Source: CBFGTV01 sp965652145 (lineage in GTDB: Bacteria > Bacillota > Clostridia > Peptostreptococcales > Natronincolaceae). Taken from it: a stretch of 31,525 nucleotides of DNA. Made by a program: the position numbers and the translations under genes. Positions 8,158 through 16,657 of this stretch are shown here, in pieces (position 1 is the stretch's first letter; each line of letters starts with the position of its first letter). The stretch lies in contig CBFGTV010000037.1 in NCBI GenBank assembly GCA_965652145.1, positions 1 to 31,525 on the forward strand. Direction: 5' to 3'. Below the pieces are notes generated by a model that had not been told where the DNA came from, searched no databases, and saw only the letters and a list, made by a program, of their open reading frames with translations.

Positions 8158-8709
8158 ATGAATAAGATAAAAACCCTCACTACAGTAGATGAAATAAAGG
8201 CCTTCACTAACCCCTATTGTTTAGAAATATTTTCAACCCTTCAACAGCTAAAAAAGCCTGCCACTGTGAAACAAATTGCAGTTAAAATGGGGGAGCTACC
8301 TACCAAGGTGTATTATTATCTCAAAAACATGGAAAAGACAGGTCTGATTAATGTTGCCTTTATTGAAGAAATTGATGGAATTATTGAAAAATACTACGAA
8401 CCCACCGCTGAATGCTTTAAAATTGAAAAGAAAAAATTACGTCCTGAGCTTATAAATGAAATTGTTAAGGAGGAAAGATTGGCCTTTGCTGCCATATATG
8501 AAAGAAATAAAGAGCTTTTCCTAAAGCATGTCGAGAACAAAACCGGTCAAGGTACCCTTTCCAGTGGCATAGTCTACTTAACTGACCAGGAGGCCGAGGT
8601 GATTTCAAAAAAACTTAAAACCCTTCAGGAGGAATATGGGGAAAGAAAGCGCTCTGATCAGAGGGCCTATAGCCTCTTTAGCAGCTTTATTAAAACTGAA
8701 GCCGATTGA
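8158..8709 (+). CDS. Winged-helix (ArsR-like) transcriptional regulator
   Basis: This protein has 183 residues from the ATG at 8158, with GGAGG at 8146-8150. The N-terminal 75 residues form a winged helix-turn-helix: NPYCLEIFSTLQQLKKPATVKQIAVKMG, then a recognition-helix-like PTKVYYYLKNMEKTGLI and a wing ending in EKYYEPTA. The C-terminal 100 residues are helical and charged, probably for dimerisation or an effector. No cysteine-rich metal site is apparent: the only cysteines are two isolated ones near the HTH, so this is not an evident metal sensor. It ends at a strong terminator and is monocistronic. Its target may be the divergent small gene or itself. Confidence 0.75.
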   Translation: MNKIKTLTTVDEIKAFTNPYCLEIFSTLQQLKKPATVKQIAVKMGELPTKVYYYLKNMEKTGLINVAFIEEIDGIIEKYYEPTAECFKIEKKKLRPELINEIVKEERLAFAAIYERNKELFLKHVENKTGQGTLSSGIVYLTDQEAEVISKKLKTLQEEYGERKRSDQRAYSLFSSFIKTEAD

Positions 8710-8719
8710 CAAAGGAAAT

Positions 8720-8757
8720 CCCTTAAGGTCATTTATTTATTGACCTTAAGGGGCTTT
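8720..8757 (+). terminator. Rho-independent terminator of the winged-helix regulator
   Basis: CCCTTAAGGTCA at 8720-8731 pairs perfectly with TGACCTTAAGGG at 8741-8752 over a nine-base loop, followed by GCTTTTTATT. It also faces the end of rtcB on the other strand. Confidence 0.85.
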
Positions 8758-8766
8758 TTATTAATG

Positions 8767-9867
8767 CTATTCTGCTGCTTTAAAATTATAGATGGGTCGC
8801 AGGGTATGAACAATATCTACGGTGTCTTTGATATGGCTTATGATTTCCTCCATGGGCTTATAGGCCATGGGGGCTTCGTCAAGGGTTTCTTTCCTAACAG
8901 AGGTGGTATAAATTCCCTTCATGGTCTTTTTGAACTCCGAAAGGGTTAGGCTGTTTTTTGCCTGAATCCGGCTCATAAGCCGCCCTGCTCCATGGGGGGC
9001 AGAATAGTTCCAATCAGGATTACCCTTTCCTACACAAATCAGGCTGCCATCCCTCATGTTGATGGGAATCAACAGCTTTTCCCCAGCCTGGGCCGATACG
9101 GCCCCCTTTCGTAGAATCATGCAGTCGGTATCGATATAATTGTGAATAGTGGTAAACTGCTCAACAACATCCAGCTTCATGGCCTTAACAATTTCCCTCA
9201 GAATTGCCTTGCGATTGATGGCAGCAAACTGCTGTACAATTTTCATATCATGAATATACTGATGAAACAAATCTCCTGATGCATAGGCCAGGGCCTTGGG
9301 TATTGCAGTTTTATTTAATCTTTTAAAGGCCTCCTGCTGGTAAAGCTCTGCCACCTGTCTGCCTAAATGCCGGCTGCCGGAATGAACCACCAGGTATAAC
9401 TGTCCCCTTTCATCTCGGTTGGCCTCGATGAAATGATTTCCGCCTCCAAGGGTGCCAATGCTCCTTTGAGCCCTGTTTAAATTAACATCCCCCTTACAAT
9501 GAAGTGCTTCTAAATCGATTTCTTCGTTATAGGGATGGGCCTTATCTCGTATCCCAAAGCCACTGGGAATTTTTTCATAGATTATCTTGTCCAGCCTTTG
9601 AAGCTCTATATTTTTATTGCCCAATCGAATTACTTCCATGCCGCAGCCGATATCGACTCCTACTAAATTGGGAACAACTTTATCATAAATCGTCATGGTG
9701 GTTCCAATGGTACAGCCTGCTCCTGCATGGACATCGGGCATAATTCGAATGGTACTATTTTGGGTAAATTCCTGACAGCAGAGGGTTTCAATCTGCTTTA
9801 CTGCCGTATCGTCAATCCGATCGGTATAGACAATGGCCTGGTTATGTGTTCCTATTATGGTTTTCAT
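8767..9867 (-). CDS. rtcB: RNA-splicing ligase RtcB
   Basis: This 366-residue protein has the RtcB active-site set: RIMPDVHAGAGCTIG near 41-55, GVDIGCGM with Asp72 and Cys75, GGGNHFIE with His145, VHSGSR with His162, IHN with His242, and the guanylylated histidine at 292 in SAPHGAGR. RtcB joins 2',3'-cyclic phosphate or 3'-phosphate RNA ends to 5'-hydroxyl ends using GTP and manganese, for RNA repair. The length fits the shorter bacterial RtcB forms. No archease or RtcA-like partner is visible. The next gene upstream on the same strand is the UvrC-like protein, 109 bp away, so co-transcription is possible but unproven. Confidence 0.93.
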   Translation of the reverse strand: MKTIIGTHNQAIVYTDRIDDTAVKQIETLCCQEFTQNSTIRIMPDVHAGAGCTIGTTMTIYDKVVPNLVGVDIGCGMEVIRLGNKNIELQRLDKIIYEKIPSGFGIRDKAHPYNEEIDLEALHCKGDVNLNRAQRSIGTLGGGNHFIEANRDERGQLYLVVHSGSRHLGRQVAELYQQEAFKRLNKTAIPKALAYASGDLFHQYIHDMKIVQQFAAINRKAILREIVKAMKLDVVEQFTTIHNYIDTDCMILRKGAVSAQAGEKLLIPINMRDGSLICVGKGNPDWNYSAPHGAGRLMSRIQAKNSLTLSEFKKTMKGIYTTSVRKETLDEAPMAYKPMEEIISHIKDTVDIVHTLRPIYNFKAAE

Positions 9868-9976
9868 TTATTAATCCCCCTGTTAAAGCGATTTTTTGAA
9901 GGCATCTGCCGTTTATTCTACTATATTTTAACATCAATAACAATAGCAATAGCATTTATCTCTTTAAAGGCTGTCT

Positions 9977-11008
9977 CTAAGGGTCAGCTGCTGATTTTTC
10001 CCGAAGATTGGTGATAAAGGTTTCTATATCGTTAAATTTATCAATTTTTAAAATTGTCTTATTGTTTAAATCCTTTATTTCCTTTTCTATGATTTGCTTA
10101 AAATCAATTCTGGCCTTTTCATTATCTATTCCTTGCTGTAAAGGTGCAAGATTCTGGGCTTCCCTAATAAAGGCCGCCACTGCCCTTTTAGACAGCCTGG
10201 CATATCTCCGTTTTAATACAATGCCATCATTGGCAATATAAAAAACCTTATAGCCTTCCTTCAGCCTTTCCCCCAATATGAGCTCCCCAGGCTCCTGACC
10301 GCTGTTCACCCCTGTTAAGGGACTGCTCTTCAAATATTTTAAATAATCCATCATATTTTTATAGTATAGGGCCTGTTCATAGTGTAACTTTACAGCTGCT
10401 TTTTTCATTTTTGCTTCAATAACCTTTAAAAATATCTCCATGGCCTGTTCTGCTGAAAATATTTCAAGCAGGCAGCTGCGATTTTTTTCAAAGCCTGCCG
10501 TATCCATCATTTGGGGTAAGAAATAATATGTAAAGTCATAGCCCTGCGGCCCCCTTGTTATGGGATAAATATTTCGAAAAAAATCTGCTACATCTCCCAA
10601 AATATGCTTGCTTCGGAAGGGCCCTATACAATGGTCATCCTCTCTTTCAGTCACAATGGCAAGGGGGTGGTTTCCCGGATTCCTTTCAATTTTTAGATAC
10701 TGGTACCCCCTATCATTTTTAAATTGACTGTTATAGGGGGGCTTAAGCTCCTTAATTAAGCTACATTCCAATAGTTGTGCCTCGAGGTGGGTATCCGTCA
10801 CGATATATTCTATCTCATAAATATGAAAGACCATTCGTTTAATCTTGTTCCATTGATGTTCTGTATAAAAATAAGATCGAACCCTCGACTTTAACGACTT
10901 GCTTTTTCCTATATAGATAATGTTTCCCTGGCGATCCTTCATAAAATAAACCCCAGGTGCTGGTGGAATCGAGCTTAATTGCTCCTTTAAGGTCTGAGAT
11001 ATTTCCAT
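9977..11008 (-). CDS. UvrC-like GIY-YIG nuclease, short form
   Basis: At 343 residues this is about half the usual UvrC length. The N-terminal GIY-YIG domain is intact: PGVYFMKD with Tyr21, IIYIGKSKSLKSRVRSYF with Tyr32 and Arg42, Glu76 in THLEAQLLE, and Asn93 in PPYN. These correspond to the residues that make the 3' incision in UvrC. A central helical region at about 200-230 resembles the UvrB-interacting UVR segment. The C-terminal RNase H-like 5' endonuclease and helix-hairpin-helix domains of UvrC are absent. The protein ends with a normal stop and no downstream remnant, so it looks like a stable short homolog, comparable in layout to Cho of Escherichia coli. The ribosome-binding site is AAAGGGGGG before the ATG. 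Confidence 0.8.
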   Translation of the reverse strand: MEISQTLKEQLSSIPPAPGVYFMKDRQGNIIYIGKSKSLKSRVRSYFYTEHQWNKIKRMVFHIYEIEYIVTDTHLEAQLLECSLIKELKPPYNSQFKNDRGYQYLKIERNPGNHPLAIVTEREDDHCIGPFRSKHILGDVADFFRNIYPITRGPQGYDFTYYFLPQMMDTAGFEKNRSCLLEIFSAEQAMEIFLKVIEAKMKKAAVKLHYEQALYYKNMMDYLKYLKSSPLTGVNSGQEPGELILGERLKEGYKVFYIANDGIVLKRRYARLSKRAVAAFIREAQNLAPLQQGIDNEKARIDFKQIIEKEIKDLNNKTILKIDKFNDIETFITNLREKSAADP

Positions 11009-11324
11009 GGTCTTATCCCCCCTTTAATCCATTTTCTAGTGACAGTATACAACAGTTTTATCTGGCTGCCTATCCCTTTATACAATACAATGAAAAACAG
11101 AAGATTTTTACTTTACTTTTAGCTTCACATCTGGTTCAGCATCTCAATCAATTTTCTATTGGCTATTCCCTTCTTTTAGGTCTTTTTTTGCTATTTTGCT
11201 TTTATGTGTTCTATAGCTTTTTTCATCAACGGCATCAATAAACAGCCAGGTCAACCAACGGCTATATACGAAATATCGTCTACAAGAGTCGATTGACCTG
11301 ACTTTACCTTTTTTACAAAATTAT
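11009..11324. other. 316-bp intergenic region with an inverted repeat
   Basis: There is no convincing gene here. CAGGTCAA at 11247-11254 pairs with TTGACCTG at 11293-11300, with a smaller ACGA/TCGT pair inside. It lies just past the end of the hydrolase gene and may be its terminator, though the U tract is weak. The rest should contain the promoter of the UvrC-like gene; TATACT on the minus strand near 11055-11060 is a possible -10 without a clear -35. Confidence 0.4.
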
Positions 11325-12671
11325 TTATGATTCATTATGATGAATAAACTCAGCAATATCATCCATTACTTGATTATCTACCTTTGATTTCACCGCATAT
11401 TCAGAAAGATCCCGTTTATTTTGGGTTGGCATCATCAGATGATTTAGCCCCGGATAAAGGTGCAGTGTTGCATTGTTCCTGTTTGACAGCTTTTCCTGCC
11501 AAAGCACATAGTCAACCTCCGGATAAACCTGAAAGTCGGCATCTCCTTGTAATACAAGAATTGGCAGACTCACCCGGTCAATATATCGCTCCCCTGAATA
11601 TTGTATAATAGAACGCCAATATTTGACAGGCAAATCCAGCAACTTGGTGTTATCAGAAAGATCTTCCGGCAGATTTCTAAGGGTCTTTATATCTGCTTCA
11701 ACCTGCTTTAGCTGCTGTTCCAACAATTCCTTATCTTGATCCGAAAGGGTCGGTCTTATTGCTTCCGCCGCCTCTAAAACCTGGTCATAGGAAACCTCAT
11801 AGAGGGGCCTGAGGGTACCTGCCATGGAAATGATGCCAGCCAGTTCAGGATATCGGTCGGCTATGGCAGGTGCCAGGGAGCCTCCCAGACTATGGCCCAA
11901 AACATATATTTCCTTGGAATTAATTCTTTCATCTGCCTTGGCCAGTTCTATGGCAGTATAGACATCCTCCAGCACTTCATCCTCCAGGGTAATGGCATTT
12001 CCTAGCTTTTCTGCCGCCTCCGGATACTGGTAATATCGCTTATTGTAGCGAATTGTGGCTATCCCCCTGTCTGCTAGGCCCTGGGCAATGTCCTTGAAGG
12101 GGGTGTTGCCTGAAATTGCTTCATCCATATCAGAGGCCCCTGACCCATGAACTAAAATAACCACCGGAGGATTATCAACCCCGTCGGGTAGGGTCAGCTT
12201 TCCTTTCAAAGGAAGACCTGGGTCACCGGCAATAGTTACATCCGATTCCAGGAGGCTATTGGCACCTTCAGCCTCTTTAATTTCTTCGTAGGTGGTTCTA
12301 AGGCCGGTTACCTGGCCCTTGGTATTAAATACTGTGGTCACCAAAACACCATTGCCTTCATACTCCAAAAGAACCTTCACAGTGAGCTGCTGGTTATTCG
12401 TGGTACTGGTGGTGGAAACCCGCCGGATATAACTGCCAAGGGGTTCAATGGTGGTATCCCACCCCTCCTTTAATACCTCTTCCGTTAATATGTCCGCTAC
12501 TTCCCGACTGAAGTCAGCTCTGGCCTCCTTAAAATCTCCCCTGATCATGTTTTCTACAAGGGCCTCTGCCCGGGACTCTAATTCAGCCGTATCAAACTCC
12601 TTTTGCTGGCTGCACCCAACCATTCCTCCTACGATCAATACAACTAAGATAAGAACAACTACTTTCTTCAT
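11325..12671 (-). CDS. Lipoprotein with DUF3887 and alpha/beta-hydrolase domains
   Basis: This 448-residue protein has a lipoprotein signal peptide: KK, a hydrophobic run, then MVGC with the lipidated cysteine at 20. Residues about 28-130 resemble the DUF3887 domain that often precedes secreted hydrolases. Residues about 145-445 form an alpha/beta hydrolase: VILVHGSGASD oxyanion region, GHSLGG with nucleophile Ser261, LQGDADFQV with the catalytic acid near 377-379, and His411 in GLNHLM. It is probably an esterase or peptidase-like enzyme on the outer face of the membrane; the substrate is unknown. The ribosome-binding site is GGAAGGTG. It appears monocistronic, since a terminator lies upstream at 12855-12895. 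Confidence 0.85.
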   Translation of the reverse strand: MKKVVVLILVVLIVGGMVGCSQQKEFDTAELESRAEALVENMIRGDFKEARADFSREVADILTEEVLKEGWDTTIEPLGSYIRRVSTTSTTNNQQLTVKVLLEYEGNGVLVTTVFNTKGQVTGLRTTYEEIKEAEGANSLLESDVTIAGDPGLPLKGKLTLPDGVDNPPVVILVHGSGASDMDEAISGNTPFKDIAQGLADRGIATIRYNKRYYQYPEAAEKLGNAITLEDEVLEDVYTAIELAKADERINSKEIYVLGHSLGGSLAPAIADRYPELAGIISMAGTLRPLYEVSYDQVLEAAEAIRPTLSDQDKELLEQQLKQVEADIKTLRNLPEDLSDNTKLLDLPVKYWRSIIQYSGERYIDRVSLPILVLQGDADFQVYPEVDYVLWQEKLSNRNNATLHLYPGLNHLMMPTQNKRDLSEYAVKSKVDNQVMDDIAEFIHHNES

Positions 12672-12854
12672 ATCTGCACCTTCCTTTCGGCTTAGAAGCC
12701 TTCCTTGACCATTTCCATTTTTCTTATTGAAGGATATAAGTTTATTTTAATTTTATTCCTTTTCTGCCCGAAGTCAAGGCTGCATAAGAATTTATTAAAT
12801 ATCTTTGCTAATTTTATGGGTAATATTAAATCTATAATAGTATATTTTCCCACG

Positions 12855-12895
12855 AAAAAGGCCCTCAAGATTTCAACAACCTCTGGGCCTTTTTT
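12855..12895. terminator. Terminator of the acetoin dehydrogenase operon
   Basis: AAAAAGGCCC at 12855-12864 pairs with GGGCCTTTTT at 12885-12894. It is flanked by A and T runs on both sides, so it works in either direction. On the minus strand it follows lplA, the last gene of the operon, by about 30 bp. Confidence 0.85.
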
Positions 12896-12924
12896 CTTCC
12901 CTTATAATTCACTGCTGAAGGCGT

Positions 12925-13911
12925 TTATCCGCACAATACCTCCAGCAGCTCCTCCTTATTTATTCCTCCAAAATATTGTTTAATGGGAACCTTCCCCAGG
13001 GCTTCTCTTAAAAGCTCCTTCTGATAGGGCTTCCCCTGTAAATAAGCCTCCAAAGGCTCTACGTCTGCCACACCTAAATAATCACCTAAAAAGCGGCAGT
13101 TTTTAATTTTTCCTTCCATTACATCCAGCAACACCTGGATTTTTCCCCCTGGAAACCTTCTTTCATTCATTACGTTACACGCTGGCGATTCTCCATAGTT
13201 CCAGTCCCAGGTGGCATATTGGTTCATGGCCAAGGCTTGAATTTTTTCCATATCATCCCTGGTAAGTTTCATTTCTTCTGATTGATAATTGTTTGAAAGG
13301 GCCCTCTCTATTCGATGATAAAATTCAATGACGTTCATTTCCTCTTGCAGATAATCCTTAATGTTGGCCACTCGACTTCGGACCGATTCAATACCCTTTG
13401 ATTGTATTTTATCGACACTGACCCTGAGGGAGCCGGCCAGATCCTCTAAATTTACATCAAACATCAGGGTACCATGGTGCATTAAACGATCCTGGTGGAT
13501 TCGCTGGGCATTGCCTGAAACCTTCTTCCCCTCCACTGTAATATCATTTCGTCCCGACAGCTCCGCCGGAATTCCCATTTCCTGAAGCACCTTAATAATG
13601 GGGGCCACATATTTTTTAAAATCCACCTGATCGATATCCTGAACCTTTGATATAAAGGTGAAATTTAGATTTCCCAGATCATGATAAACTGCTCCGCCAC
13701 CGGAAATTCTTCTTACCACGTAGGTTTTTCTCTGATCTACAAAGGTTGAATTAATTTCCTGCAGAGTGTTTTGATTTTTTCCAATGATGATGGAGGGTTT
13801 ATTTTGCCACAGTATAAAATAATCCTCATCCAGCAACACATTTTTCAAGCAGTATTCCTCTAAAGCCAGATTAATATAGGGATTTTTTGAATGGTTCACA
13901 ATATAACGCAT
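12925..13911 (-). CDS. lplA: Lipoate-protein ligase A
   Basis: This 328-residue protein has the lipoate ligase motif RRISGGGAVYHDLGNLNFTF at 67-86 and the lipoyl-AMP-binding lysine near 130 in EGKKVSGNAQR. A C-terminal accessory domain follows (residues about 245-328). It activates lipoate with ATP and attaches it to the lysine of lipoyl domains. It starts 17 bp after acoL with AGGAGG at good spacing, so it is the last gene of the acetoin operon. The obvious client is AcoC. This suggests that the complex is lipoylated from scavenged lipoate when the operon is induced. Confidence 0.93.
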   Translation of the reverse strand: MRYIVNHSKNPYINLALEEYCLKNVLLDEDYFILWQNKPSIIIGKNQNTLQEINSTFVDQRKTYVVRRISGGGAVYHDLGNLNFTFISKVQDIDQVDFKKYVAPIIKVLQEMGIPAELSGRNDITVEGKKVSGNAQRIHQDRLMHHGTLMFDVNLEDLAGSLRVSVDKIQSKGIESVRSRVANIKDYLQEEMNVIEFYHRIERALSNNYQSEEMKLTRDDMEKIQALAMNQYATWDWNYGESPACNVMNERRFPGGKIQVLLDVMEGKIKNCRFLGDYLGVADVEPLEAYLQGKPYQKELLREALGKVPIKQYFGGINKEELLEVLCG

Positions 13912-13928
13912 GGTTTTCCTCCTGTCAA

Positions 13929-15320
13929 TTACTTAGGCAGATGCAGGGCCGTACCATGGACGGCATGGGCCGCTTCATGGAGTGCTTCTCCCACAGTGGG
14001 ATGACCATGGATGGTGGATATAATTTCATCAATGGTGGCCTCTAGTCTAAGGGCCAGGGCCCCCTCCACAATTAAATCTGTTGCCCTGGGCCCTGCCATA
14101 TGGAGTCCCAGGATTTCGTCGGTGGCAGCGTCCACTACAAATTTCACTAGACCATTGCCCTCACCCATAATGAGGGATTTCCCATTGGCATAGAGAGGAA
14201 AAATTCCTGTTCTAACCTGGTAGCCTTGTTTTTGGGCCTCTGCTTCAGTTAAACCTACACTGGCCAGCTCAGGCTTTGTATAGACCCCCGAAGGAATGGC
14301 CTTAAAGGTAATGGTGGGCCTGATTCCCATTATGCTTTCCGCTGCCAGTACCCCCTCTGCTGAGGCCACGTGGGCTAAAAGGGTTCCTCCATTACAATCG
14401 CCAATGGCATAGATGTTTTCTAGGCTGGTCTGCATTGTCCTGGGGTCTACCTTAATGGCTCCCCTATCAATTAATATGTCCACTTCCTCTAGCCCCAAAT
14501 TCTTTATCACCGGGCTTCTGCCAATGGCCATTAATACCTTTTCGGCTTCTATCGTAATATTCCCCCTGGGGGTTTCAACCTGTACCGCCAGCTTGTTATA
14601 TGCCCTTTGAATCGCCTGCACCTTACTATCAACATGGATTTTGGCACCTGATTCCAGTATTTGATTTTGAAAAACCTCCACAATATCCTGATCCAGGGCG
14701 GCCATTAATCGTGGCATCGCCTCTACAATGGTGACCTGGGCACCAAAGGCATTGTAGATTCCTGCAAATTCGCAGCCAATGACACCGCCCCCAATAATAC
14801 AAATGCTCTCTGGCACTTTATTTAAGGAAAGGGCTTCAGTACTGGTAATAACCCCCTCTTGATTTACTCCTGGAATCGGGACGATTTTAGGCTCTGAGCC
14901 GGTGGCAATGACCGCTTTGTCGAAATAGACCCTTTCAAGCTCCCCATGGGTCAGTTCCACTTGAATATGGTTTTGATCAATTAGCCTGCCGGTTCCCTTT
15001 AGGTGCCGAATTCCATTGGACTGAATTAACCCTTCTACTCCACCTACCAGCTGGTTGACAATTTGCTCCTTCCTGCCCTGGAGGGCTGCCCAATCTAATG
15101 CCAGCTTTGGAATATGAATTCCCAGCTCCTGCCCTTCCCGGTGAAGGGTTTCATAGATTTCTGCCGTATGGAGCAGTACCTTGGTGGGAATACAACCTAC
15201 ATTTAAACAGGTGCCTCCCAGTCTTTCCTTCTCTATCAGGGTGACCTCAGCCCCTAGCTGGGCTAAACGTATGGCACAAACATAGCCTCCGGGACCGCCA
15301 CCTAATACAGCTACCTTCAT
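13929..15320 (-). CDS. acoL: Dihydrolipoyl dehydrogenase (E3) of the acetoin dehydrogenase complex
   Basis: This FAD-dependent disulfide oxidoreductase has 463 residues. Visible motifs are the FAD fingerprint VLGGGPGGYVCAIRLAQ, the redox cysteine pair at 38 and 43 in GTCLNVGCIPTK, a second dinucleotide fold IIGGGVIGCEFAG for NAD, the ATG-type segment VIATGSEPK, and the C-terminal catalytic His440/Glu445 in HGHPTVGEAL. There is no N-terminal lipoyl domain. It reoxidises the dihydrolipoyl arm of AcoC with NAD. It starts 11 bp after acoC, inside the operon. Sequence alone would not separate it from a general E3; the gene context makes it AcoL. Confidence 0.93.
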   Translation of the reverse strand: MKVAVLGGGPGGYVCAIRLAQLGAEVTLIEKERLGGTCLNVGCIPTKVLLHTAEIYETLHREGQELGIHIPKLALDWAALQGRKEQIVNQLVGGVEGLIQSNGIRHLKGTGRLIDQNHIQVELTHGELERVYFDKAVIATGSEPKIVPIPGVNQEGVITSTEALSLNKVPESICIIGGGVIGCEFAGIYNAFGAQVTIVEAMPRLMAALDQDIVEVFQNQILESGAKIHVDSKVQAIQRAYNKLAVQVETPRGNITIEAEKVLMAIGRSPVIKNLGLEEVDILIDRGAIKVDPRTMQTSLENIYAIGDCNGGTLLAHVASAEGVLAAESIMGIRPTITFKAIPSGVYTKPELASVGLTEAEAQKQGYQVRTGIFPLYANGKSLIMGEGNGLVKFVVDAATDEILGLHMAGPRATDLIVEGALALRLEATIDEIISTIHGHPTVGEALHEAAHAVHGTALHLPK

Positions 15321-15331
15321 TGTTCCACCTC

Positions 15332-16633
15332 CTATAACAGCAATAAGCCGGGTTTTTCTATATATTGCTTCACACGATGAAGGAACTGGGCCGCCACAGC
15401 TCCATCGGCCACTCGATGGTCGGCAGTTAAAGAAAGCTTCATCATGGGTCTGCTGACAAGATTACCCTTATCCAAAACAGGAACCTCATTAATGGCATTG
15501 ACCCCTAGTATAGCTACCTCCGGCTGATTGATAATTGGTGAAAAGGAATCAATTCCGTACATGCCCAGATTGGTTATGGTAAAGGTACCTCCTGAAAGCT
15601 GGTCGCCAGTAAGCTGGTTGGTCTTAGCCCTGTGGGCCAAGTCCCTCACCTGGCTTGAAATTTCCTTCAGACCCTTTTGGTCGGCATATTGTATGACCGG
15701 TACAATCAGGCCATTTTCAATGGCAACAGCTACACCCATATTAACATAATTTCTGGTAATGATCTCATCTCCCTCGATTGAAGAATTTAACAGCGGGAAC
15801 TCCAGTAATGCCTGGGCCACAAGCTTTACAAGGAAATCTGTATAGGTTAGCCGCTGATATTCCTTCAGCTCCTCCTTAAGGCCCTTAAGCTGGGTCATAT
15901 CAACGGTAATATCATAGGTTACAGCTGGTGAGACATGCCAGCTTTCCGTCATTCTTTCGGCAATAACCCTTCTCATCTGGCTCATTGGGGTTCTTATCTC
16001 TGTGGGGTTAACTACCCTGGCATATTGCTGATTGTGATGGTGTCGCAATACATCCTCTTTCATGATTCGCCCCTGGGAAAAGACCTCTGACAAATCGACT
16101 CCCAAAGCACCGGCGGTTTTGACGGCCATGGGTGACGCCTTTCTATCCAAGGGGCTGCCATTTTCAACATCTGCCAAAACAATTCTTCCCTTGGGGCCAC
16201 TCCCCTGAATATGGGTTAAATCCACTCCCTTTTCCCGGGCCAGCCTTCTGGCAGCCGGCGAAGCAATGATCCTGCCGGTGCTTCTAGTTTCTTTTTCTTC
16301 AGGGACTGCCTCAGAGGCCCTGCCTTTAGGCGCCTCTGTCGGCGACTGGGGTTGGGCTTCACCTGCCTGGGGAATCAGACCGTCGATGTCTTCATCGGCC
16401 TCTGCTATAACGGCAATAGGCTTTAGGCAAGGAACGGAATCTCCCTCCTGGGCTAACAGCTTTCTCACAATGCCACTGCTGCTGGCTTCTATTTCATTGG
16501 TCAGCTTGTCGGTGGCCACCTCAAATAGCTTCTCTCCTGCTTGAATTGGCTCTCCCTCCTGCTTAAACCATTTTGTAATTTTTCCCTGCTTCATGGTCAG
16601 CCCCAGCTTGGGCATGACAACTAAATTCGCCAT
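15332..16633 (-). CDS. acoC: Dihydrolipoamide acetyltransferase (E2) of the acetoin dehydrogenase complex
   Basis: This 433-residue E2 has domains in the usual order but with one addition. A lipoyl domain spans 1-78, with Lys43 in EVATDKLTNEIEAS. A peripheral subunit-binding domain at about 122-157 has the ASPAARRLAREKGVDL pattern. A second, shorter one at about 166-197 has ASPMAVKTAGALGVDL and GRIMKEDVL. The catalytic domain runs from about 212, with His406 and Asp410 in DHRVADG. E2 transfers the acetyl group from E1 to CoA and forms the core of the complex. The start has AGGAGG. It lies between acoX and acoL, which supports acetoin rather than pyruvate dehydrogenase. Confidence 0.9.
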   Translation of the reverse strand: MANLVVMPKLGLTMKQGKITKWFKQEGEPIQAGEKLFEVATDKLTNEIEASSSGIVRKLLAQEGDSVPCLKPIAVIAEADEDIDGLIPQAGEAQPQSPTEAPKGRASEAVPEEKETRSTGRIIASPAARRLAREKGVDLTHIQGSGPKGRIVLADVENGSPLDRKASPMAVKTAGALGVDLSEVFSQGRIMKEDVLRHHHNQQYARVVNPTEIRTPMSQMRRVIAERMTESWHVSPAVTYDITVDMTQLKGLKEELKEYQRLTYTDFLVKLVAQALLEFPLLNSSIEGDEIITRNYVNMGVAVAIENGLIVPVIQYADQKGLKEISSQVRDLAHRAKTNQLTGDQLSGGTFTITNLGMYGIDSFSPIINQPEVAILGVNAINEVPVLDKGNLVSRPMMKLSLTADHRVADGAVAAQFLHRVKQYIEKPGLLLL

Positions 16634-16657
16634 AATGATACCTCCTGTTCTTTTCTG

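Noticed and set aside
9977..11008. UvrC pseudogene broken by a frameshift
   Set aside because: The frame ends cleanly, all GIY-YIG residues are kept, and no C-terminal UvrC remnant is visible in the 109 bp before rtcB.
10957..11241. Plus-strand 94-codon hydrophobic frame upstream of the UvrC-like gene
   Set aside because: It overlaps the start of the UvrC-like gene antisense, has no ribosome-binding site, and its hydrophobicity reflects T-rich intergenic sequence.
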